From contig CAJFQY010000031.1 of the NCBI GenBank assembly GCA_904419315.1, positions 1 to 18,751 on the forward strand: a stretch of DNA of 18,751 bases, given 5' to 3'. Numbering within the stretch: position 1 is the first letter of the stretch; every line of letters begins with the position of its first letter. Below are positions 14,016 to 18,751 of the stretch, in pieces. A program made the translations under genes and the position numbers. Source of the DNA: Zongyangia gallinarum. GTDB lineage: Bacteria > Bacillota > Clostridia > Oscillospirales > Ruminococcaceae. The notes under the pieces were generated by a model that was not told the DNA's origin, ran no database searches, and was given only the letters and a program-made list of their open reading frames with translations.

Positions 14016-14426
14016 ATGATAAAAAAGATTCTATATATCCTCATGATTGTAAAGACAGCTGCAAAGGCATTGGCGATGGCTGTAGTGCTTACTTTCGGAG
14101 CCAGGCATCTTCCAATGATGGTGCTAATTACTTCCGGGATCATTATTGCAGCTGGTATCTTCATGATTGTAAAACGCATCCGAAATGTATTGCGCAATGG
14201 GGATCTGGCGGTCTACTATGGACTGGATGCTTTGCAGATCATATTTAACTTAATAGTGGTCTCTATCTTTTCCGCAATGCATATAGGATTTTGGGAATAT
14301 GTACTTATCGGCACCATTTTGGATATTCTCATTGATGCGGTTATGATCATTTTGGCTTTACGACGTGGTCGGTATGTCGATATCCGAAATGTGATGGATG
14401 CAAGAGAAGATGGTAAAGATAAATAA
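14016..14426 (+). CDS. Small multi-pass membrane protein of unknown function (136 aa)
   Basis: I do not recognise a named family. The 136-residue protein has about four membrane helices: roughly 3-28, 33-50, a stretch around 72-92 (DALQIIFNLIVVSIFSAMHIG) and 96-117 (VLIGTILDILIDAVMIILALR). It ends in a short charged tail rich in Arg and Asp. Helices 1 and 2 end with similar segments (LMIVKTAAKAL and FMIVKRIRNVL), and the 13-nt word TCATGATTGTAAA occurs in both (14041 and 14161), hinting at an internal duplication or just similar membrane-end usage. A TTG at 13995 would add seven residues; the ATG at 14016 with GAGAGGA 6 nt upstream is preferred. It is transcribed alone, towards a bidirectional terminator. 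Probably real, function unknown. Confidence 0.7.
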   Translation: MIKKILYILMIVKTAAKALAMAVVLTFGARHLPMMVLITSGIIIAAGIFMIVKRIRNVLRNGDLAVYYGLDALQIIFNLIVVSIFSAMHIGFWEYVLIGTILDILIDAVMIILALRRGRYVDIRNVMDAREDGKDK

Positions 14427-14447
14427 AATCGGTATTTTAACAAATAC

Positions 14448-14491
14448 AAAAAGTTCTCTGGCAGTTAAAATTTACTGCCAGAGAACTTTTT
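14448..14491. terminator. Bidirectional terminator behind the 136-aa membrane gene
   Basis: AAAAAGTTCTCTGGCAGT (14448-14465) and its exact complement (14474-14491) form an 18-bp stem with an 8-nt loop, with A5 on the left and T5 on the right. It can stop both converging transcripts. Confidence 0.93.
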
Positions 14492-14502
14492 ACATAAACG
14501 GG

Positions 14503-14536
14503 CTGGAAGCGGGATATCATAGCATCCCGCTTCCAG
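14503..14536 (-). terminator. Second hairpin, 3' of the FAD-dependent protein gene
   Basis: CTGGAAGCGGGAT (14503-14515) pairs with ATCCCGCTTCCAG (14524-14536), 13 bp with an 8-nt loop, 15 nt beyond the reverse gene's stop. On the reverse strand the following bases are only moderately T-rich, so it may work with the neighbouring hairpin. Confidence 0.7.
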
Positions 14537-14551
14537 TTTAGATATAATTGC

Positions 14552-15970
14552 TTATTTAGATAGAATATAGTCTGCCACGCACAGCCCGTTAGCAGCTGCT
14601 TGAGAAAGGGAACGGGTAAAACCGGCGCCATCGCCAATGGCATAAATTCCTGGACATCCCTTGATTTCAAAATTGGTGGCATCTGGCCGGGCAGAATAAT
14701 ATTTGCATTCGATACCATAGAGCAGGGTGTCGTAATTGGCAGTACCAGGAGACACATGGTCCAGCGCATGAAGTGTTTCGATGATATTGTCCAGCTGCCG
14801 TTTGGGAAGGCAAAGGCTCAAATCTCCCGGAACAGCATTGAGAGTGGGACGAGTTGTAGATTTACGTAGCCTACTTTCATCGGTACGCCTGCCATTTTCC
14901 AGGTCACCGAGCCTCTGGACCAATACACTGCCCCCACTAATGAGATTGGCAAGGCTGGCTACATGACGTGCATATTCGATTGGTTCTTTAAAAGGTTCCG
15001 TAAACTTAATGGTAGAGAGTAACGCAAAGTTGGAATTTTCTGTTTTCCGTGCTTGATCCCGATAGGAGTGCCCATTGACAGTGAGGACACCGCTGGTATT
15101 CTCGGTGACCACATTGCCGCGTTCATTAAAACAGAACATACGGGTAATGTCACCATATACTTTGGAACGGTACCAAATTTTGGGCTCGTATATTTTTTTT
15201 GAAAAATCCTCCCAGATCAGGTAGGGCAGTTCTACCCGCACGCCGATATCCACCTGATTGTTCTGCAGAGGAATACCATTTTTCTTGCACCACGCGGCAA
15301 AAAAACGGCTACCAGCTCGGCCCACAGCGAAAACGATTTGCGCTGCGGCAATTGTACGTTTATCCTCACGTCCTTGTAAGGTGAGTAGATGTTTTTCCTT
15401 GTCAACATCTACCACTTCTGTATCGGTGATAATATCGCATTTGCCGTCAAGAGAGCCAATCAGCTTTTTCATGGTGTCAAAATTAGCGTCTGTTCCCAAA
15501 TGCTTTAACTGGGCTTGGCTCATATGCAGGTCGAATTGAAGACAGAGCTTTTTGAGCTCATCATTGGGCAGAAAGCGTTCGGTAGTAGCGCCAAAAGAGA
15601 CAAGGATGGCATCAGCCTTTTCAATATATCCAAGAACAGTTTCGGGAGGGAGAAACTCGGTAAGCCATCCGCCATATTCGGTGGAAATCACATATTTTCC
15701 ATCAGAAAAGGCACCGGCGCCCGCCATGCCCTCCATGATGGCGCAGGAAGAGCAATTGATGCATTTTTCCACCTTTTTGGTTACAATGGGACAGGTGCGC
15801 TTCTCTATGCTATGCCCCTTTTCAATAATGCATATTCGAAGGGAAGGATTGTTTTCCACCAGCTCATAAGCGACCATAATCCCTCCGATTCCACCGCCAA
15901 TAATAGCGACATCATAATCCTTGTCCGTATGGATGAGGGTGTTGACAAAGCTATTGGATTCGGTATACAT
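14552..15970 (-). CDS. FAD-dependent dehydrogenase-like protein, COG2509 type, with four-cysteine cluster
   Basis: A 472-residue flavoprotein. Near the N-terminus DYDVAIIGGGIGGIMVAYEL (19-38) is a Rossmann FAD-binding motif, and the C-terminal CPGIYAIGDGAGFTRSLSQAAANG is the matching GD-box for FAD. Between them is a striking block, C60-x9-C70-x2-C73-x2-C76, followed by GMAGAGAFSDGK, typical of COG2509 proteins, whose reaction is not established. The cysteines could hold an iron-sulphur cluster or act in redox; that is inference. The ATG at 15970 is chosen because AAGGAGG lies 7 nt upstream; an upstream ATG at 15994 would put that site inside the gene. A perfect consensus promoter lies in front. 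Related families include geranylgeranyl reductases and NAD-utilising dehydrogenases; annotation beyond 'FAD-dependent' is unsafe. Confidence 0.85.
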   Translation of the reverse strand: MYTESNSFVNTLIHTDKDYDVAIIGGGIGGIMVAYELVENNPSLRICIIEKGHSIEKRTCPIVTKKVEKCINCSSCAIMEGMAGAGAFSDGKYVISTEYGGWLTEFLPPETVLGYIEKADAILVSFGATTERFLPNDELKKLCLQFDLHMSQAQLKHLGTDANFDTMKKLIGSLDGKCDIITDTEVVDVDKEKHLLTLQGREDKRTIAAAQIVFAVGRAGSRFFAAWCKKNGIPLQNNQVDIGVRVELPYLIWEDFSKKIYEPKIWYRSKVYGDITRMFCFNERGNVVTENTSGVLTVNGHSYRDQARKTENSNFALLSTIKFTEPFKEPIEYARHVASLANLISGGSVLVQRLGDLENGRRTDESRLRKSTTRPTLNAVPGDLSLCLPKRQLDNIIETLHALDHVSPGTANYDTLLYGIECKYYSARPDATNFEIKGCPGIYAIGDGAGFTRSLSQAAANGLCVADYILSK

Positions 15971-16016
15971 GACACATCCTCCTTGTGATCTCATTGTTTT
16001 ATCCGCAAACTGTCAC

Positions 16017-16045
16017 ATTATATAAGGTTTGTGTCAAATTGTCAA
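16017..16045 (-). promoter_or_regulatory. Perfect consensus promoter of the FAD-dependent protein gene
   Basis: On the reverse strand TTGACA (16045-16040), 17 nt, TATAAT (16022-16017): 12 of 12 consensus bases with ideal spacing. A second TTGACA lies inside the spacer (16037-16032). The -35 begins only 4 nt beyond the stop of the upstream glycosyltransferase gene. Confidence 0.9.
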
Positions 16046-16048
16046 TAG

Positions 16049-17224
16049 TTATTGTTGCGGTTTTTGATCGTATAATTTATGGTAAACAGTGAGAACATAA
16101 TTTGCCAAATCTTCAGCGCCGCTGCTCTTCACAGAGGCAATGACGGATTTCTTTAGGATATCCAACTCTTCCGGTGTCTTAGACTTGATCTGACGAAGAA
16201 AATCCCCCATTTCTTGGGCATCATTAAATACATATCCATTGATACCGTTGCGAACTTGATCCGCATTAAGCGGGTCGTTGCGTTGCAGGACGGGGAGACC
16301 GGTTGCCATCCCTTCCAGCATGGAAATGGAATTGGTATCGGATAGAGAAGCGGTCACATAAACATCGCAAGAAGCAAGATAGGGAGGGAGCTCTTCGTGC
16401 AGCACTTTACCGGTAAATGTGACCATATCTGAGATACCCAGCTTTTTGGACTGTTCTTCCAACTCCTCCCGGCAAGGCCCATCACCGATGATAATCAGAT
16501 GCATTCTATCCTCAGGATGTACAGATTGGGCCCAATAATCCAAAAGTACGTCGCAGCTTTTCTCACGTCCCAAACGGCCAACAAAACAGGCGATCATCAC
16601 ATCGTCATCAATATTATATTTCCGACGGAAGGCTTGCTTGCTTTCCTCGTCAATTTTATCCGGGCTAAAAAGATCCAGCTCCACAGGATTTGGAATGACA
16701 TTAACGTCTTTGGTGACGCCGACTTCCCGGAAGTATTCCTCACATTTCTTAGAAGGACCGGTGAGGGCAGACGCGCGATCCGCCAAAAAACGGGTATAGC
16801 GATGAGAAAGCTTTTTGACAGTTTTAATGAGGGGCTTCGGAGCCACATAATAGATATATTCGTCGTACATAGTGTGCAGAGTATAGACCAAAGGCTTATG
16901 AAGCTTTCGGGCAATCATGGCCCCAGAGAGACCAATACCAAATTCTTGATGGATATGGATGATATCTGGGTCAAAGTTTTGGACGTATTTCAGCCGTGTG
17001 GCGCTCAACGGCGTAGCAATACCAAATCCATATAACCGCTTTGAGCGATGAGCAGGGCAACGTAATACGCCATCTTTGAGTTCGTGGTGCCGGACATTGG
17101 GGTCAGCTGTGACGACAAGGACCTCATGTCCCAGGCGCTCCAACCCATCCTTCAGAGACTTTACATGGGTAACGACGCCGTTAATAAACGGCAGATAAGT
17201 TTCAGCAAACAAAGCAACTCTCAT
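16049..17224 (-). CDS. Glycosyltransferase family 4 (GT-B), possibly a glycolipid synthase
   Basis: A 391-residue retaining glycosyltransferase with two Rossmann domains. The N-terminus MRVALFAETYLPFINGVVTHVKSL has the FxPxxxGVxxHV pattern of GT4 enzymes that glucosylate diacylglycerol. The middle contains PDIIHIHQEFGIGLSGAMIARKL and VYTLHTMYDEYIYY. The C-terminal donor domain has CFVGRLGREKSCDVLL, IIGDGPCREELE and SLSDTNSISMLEGMATGLPVL. The usual E-x7-E donor motif reads D-x7-E here, with Asp for the first Glu. Substrate cannot be read; a membrane glycolipid or lipoteichoic-acid anchor is a reasonable guess. An ATG at 17245 would add seven residues, but GGAG 8 nt ahead of the ATG at 17224 decides the start. 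No clear terminator separates it from the FAD gene downstream. Confidence 0.87.
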   Translation of the reverse strand: MRVALFAETYLPFINGVVTHVKSLKDGLERLGHEVLVVTADPNVRHHELKDGVLRCPAHRSKRLYGFGIATPLSATRLKYVQNFDPDIIHIHQEFGIGLSGAMIARKLHKPLVYTLHTMYDEYIYYVAPKPLIKTVKKLSHRYTRFLADRASALTGPSKKCEEYFREVGVTKDVNVIPNPVELDLFSPDKIDEESKQAFRRKYNIDDDVMIACFVGRLGREKSCDVLLDYWAQSVHPEDRMHLIIIGDGPCREELEEQSKKLGISDMVTFTGKVLHEELPPYLASCDVYVTASLSDTNSISMLEGMATGLPVLQRNDPLNADQVRNGINGYVFNDAQEMGDFLRQIKSKTPEELDILKKSVIASVKSSGAEDLANYVLTVYHKLYDQKPQQ

Positions 17225-17305
17225 AAAAATACTCCATTCCGCCATAGTGATTGTGACAACGGGGAATCATGGCATTCATTTTCCAGAGATTTTAGTTTTA
17301 ATAAT

Positions 17306-17314
17306 ATTATATCA
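17306..17314 (-). promoter_or_regulatory. Extended -10 promoter of the glycosyltransferase gene
   Basis: On the reverse strand TGA followed by TATAAT (17314-17306) is an extended -10. The -35 region (TTTTCC, about 17 nt upstream) is poor. A small CGGG-AAAA-CCCG stem (17327-17338) sits near the -35. The leader would be about 75 nt. Confidence 0.5.
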
Positions 17315-17398
17315 CACAAAATTGGCCGGGAAAACCCGAACCAGCCCAAATCGGCAAAATGTAAGAATGTGTTAAGAAGCTGATGGTCAAAAAAACAA

Positions 17399-17427
17399 TT
17401 GAAAGGCTTTTTTTTCTAGGTTATAAT
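17399..17427 (+). promoter_or_regulatory. Promoter of hprK
   Basis: TTGAAA (17399-17404), 17 nt, TATAAT (17422-17427). Expected transcription start is near 17434, with a leader of about 87 nt in which I see no known regulatory RNA. I found no convincing cre site for CcpA nearby. Confidence 0.85.
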
Positions 17428-17520
17428 AAAGCTAGATTCGTATGCCCGTGGTTTTATAGCTCTCGGCAAAAGGGTACGCGCGGGAAGTGGAAAACAAATA
17501 GATGTTGCAGGAGGAGAACT

Positions 17521-18483
17521 ATGAGCGCTGTTTTTACGGTTAGTCTCGCAAAGATTATCAAAGAATTTAACTTAGAGCAGGTATATATGCCCTGCGAAGC
17601 TTCTAAAGTTTTAATTGCAAGCGCCGATGTCAACCGCCCTGGACTGCATTTTGCTGGTTTTTTTGATTATTTTGATCCAAAACGCATCCAGATCATCGGA
17701 CGTGCGGAATACAGCTTTTTGAAAACACTAGGCTCTGAAGAAAAAATCGAACAGTCGTTGGATGCTTTTTTCTCTCACCATCCGCCAGCAGTCATTGTTA
17801 CCCGGGGCCTAGATATTTTTCCGCAGATGATAGCAGCAGCCCAAAAGTATGAGGTTCCATTACTGGAAACCACCGATTCTACATCGACCTTCCAATCAAG
17901 TTTGGTATCTACTCTTAATGTAGAGCTGGCCCCCCGTATTACCCGTCACGGTGTGCTGGTGGAGGTGTACGGCGAAGGAATACTGCTCTTGGGAGAAAGC
18001 GGCGTTGGAAAAAGTGAAACAGCCATTGAGCTTGTCAAACGGGGTCACCGGCTCATTGCTGATGACGCGGTAGAAATCCGGAGAGTTTCCAACAAGACAT
18101 TGGTGGGAACAGCACCCGAAAATATCCGGCACTTTGTAGAACTGCGGGGTATTGGCATTATCAATGCACGCCGTATTTTTGGTATGGGTTCCATTAAGGT
18201 CACTGAAAAAATTGACATGGTGATTCAATTGGAGCTGTGGGATCAAAATAAGGTTTATGATAGAATGGGCATGGACAATGAGTACACCTCCATTTTAGGC
18301 ATTAAGGTTCCGTCACTGACCATTCCCGTGAAACCGGGACGAAATCTGGCCATCATTATTGAGGTAGCGGCCATGAACAATCGCCAGAAAAAGATGGGAT
18401 ACAATGCAGCTTCAGAACTGCTTCAGAAGCTGGGTATGGCAGAGCCGGAAGAAGACAGCTCCGTCGATTGGAACGCTTATTAA
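17521..18483 (+). CDS. hprK: HPr kinase/phosphorylase
   Basis: HprK (320 aa) phosphorylates HPr on Ser46 and reverses it, the switch for carbon catabolite repression in Firmicutes. The N-terminal domain (1-130) ends in ETTDSTSTFQ. The C-terminal kinase domain has the conserved His143 (RHGV), Walker A GESGVGKS (158-165), LIADDAVEI with Asp181-Asp182, and the HprK signature VELRGIGIINARRIFG (206-221). Length and motifs are normal. The frame is open upstream to 17383, but that part is non-coding leader; the ATG at 17521 has GGAGGAG 5-6 nt ahead and gives the standard MSAVFTVSLAKIIKEF start. The next gene, a PHP hydrolase, starts about 40 nt downstream and is probably co-transcribed. Confidence 0.96.
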   Translation: MSAVFTVSLAKIIKEFNLEQVYMPCEASKVLIASADVNRPGLHFAGFFDYFDPKRIQIIGRAEYSFLKTLGSEEKIEQSLDAFFSHHPPAVIVTRGLDIFPQMIAAAQKYEVPLLETTDSTSTFQSSLVSTLNVELAPRITRHGVLVEVYGEGILLLGESGVGKSETAIELVKRGHRLIADDAVEIRRVSNKTLVGTAPENIRHFVELRGIGIINARRIFGMGSIKVTEKIDMVIQLELWDQNKVYDRMGMDNEYTSILGIKVPSLTIPVKPGRNLAIIIEVAAMNNRQKKMGYNAASELLQKLGMAEPEEDSSVDWNAY

Positions 18484-18524
18484 TTCTAGAATGAAAAACA
18501 TATTTAGAGGAGTTGTCATCAGTT

Positions 18525-18751
18525 TTGATTCAGATTTATGCAGATACACATACACACACAGTCGCTTCTACCCACGCGTTTTCCACGATTATGGAAAATA
18601 TCAGGGTGGCAAAGGAGAAGGGAATCAGGGCGATTGCGTCCACCGACCATGCTCCCGCTATTCCGGACGGAGCCCATTTATGGCATTTTAATAACATCTG
18701 GTCGGTACCCGATTATGTAGATGGTGTTTTGGTGCTCAAAGGCGTAGAGAC
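18525..18751 (+). CDS. PHP-domain hydrolase, YcdX-like (3' end outside window)
   Basis: The first 75 codons of a PHP (polymerase and histidinol phosphatase) domain protein of the YcdX type, a metal-dependent phosphoesterase fold. The frame reads IQIYADTHTHTVASTHAFST, where the DTHTHT histidines are the first metal-binding motif, then GIRAIASTDHAP with Asp-His as the second, and AHLWHFNNIWSVP, typical of the family. There is no ATG: the likely start is TTG at 18525, with AGAGGAG (18506-18512) 12 nt upstream, a long spacing that makes the start uncertain. It runs in frame to the right edge. The position just behind hprK is a common arrangement in clostridial cluster IV, often followed by rapZ, yvcK and whiA. 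Confidence 0.85.
   Translation, partial: MIQIYADTHTHTVASTHAFSTIMENIRVAKEKGIRAIASTDHAPAIPDGAHLWHFNNIWSVPDYVDGVLVLKGVE

Noticed and set aside
15515..15988. Forward open frames opposite the FAD-dependent protein gene
   Set aside because: Antisense shadows of a conserved reverse gene, without ribosome sites.
16499..17035. A 178-codon forward frame opposite the glycosyltransferase
   Set aside because: Shadow of a well-conserved GT4 gene; no ribosome site.
1..18751. CRISPR arrays, insertion sequences, prophage genes, tRNA or rRNA genes
   Set aside because: No tandem spaced repeats, transposase or integrase frames, or tRNA cloverleaf were seen on reading both strands.

Overview
The window reads as chromosomal DNA of an anaerobic, spore-forming, low-to-moderate GC Firmicute, most likely a clostridial cluster IV (Oscillospiraceae/Ruminococcaceae) species. 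This rests on a complete gerA-gerB-gerC type germinant receptor operon, Spo0A-box-like sites, HPr kinase, a standalone NrdR, the long PurB subclass, and strong AGGAGG ribosome sites with TTGACA/TATAAT promoters. Assignment below the order level is inference. There is no sign of phage, insertion sequence, CRISPR array, tRNA or rRNA; gene order looks like an ordinary chromosome backbone.

Layout. 1-2150: the 3' part of larC (nickel-pincer cofactor synthesis), then an aspartate aminotransferase of the PF12897 type with a clear terminator. 2258-3795: promoter, short leader and purB. 3796-6428: a promoter with a ~165-nt untranslated leader, then secD-secF (1-nt overlap) and a 22-bp-stem bidirectional terminator. 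6433-8592: a small reverse-strand membrane protein, a TIM-barrel sugar isomerase-like protein, a 78-aa DUF6514-type protein under a promoter that looks Spo0A-controlled, and nrdR. 8603-13747: a divergent spore block, with DUF421 (YetF-like) and DUF4363 on the reverse strand and gerA, gerB, gerC on the forward strand. 13748-14426: a regulatory-looking AT-rich gap and a small multi-pass membrane protein. 14448-17224 (reverse): a COG2509-type FAD-dependent protein with a four-cysteine cluster and a GT4 glycosyltransferase. 17399-18751: promoter, hprK, and the start of a PHP-domain hydrolase running off the window.

How it fits together. The gerABC operon and its divergent DUF421/DUF4363 pair probably form one forespore-expressed inner-membrane unit; the intergenic region carries sigma-G-like elements on the DUF421 side. 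SecD and SecF form the proton-driven accessory complex of the Sec translocon.

The two places most worth a second look are the secD leader and SecF itself. The leader has an exact anti-Shine-Dalgarno to the secD ribosome site, an alternative hairpin that would mask it, and a short frame ending Arg-Ala-Pro-stop, reminiscent of the RAPP/RAPG arrest peptides found upstream of Sec genes elsewhere. SecF carries Asn where the proton-pathway Asp (E. coli D213) is expected. Everything about the leader's function is inference from the bare sequence.
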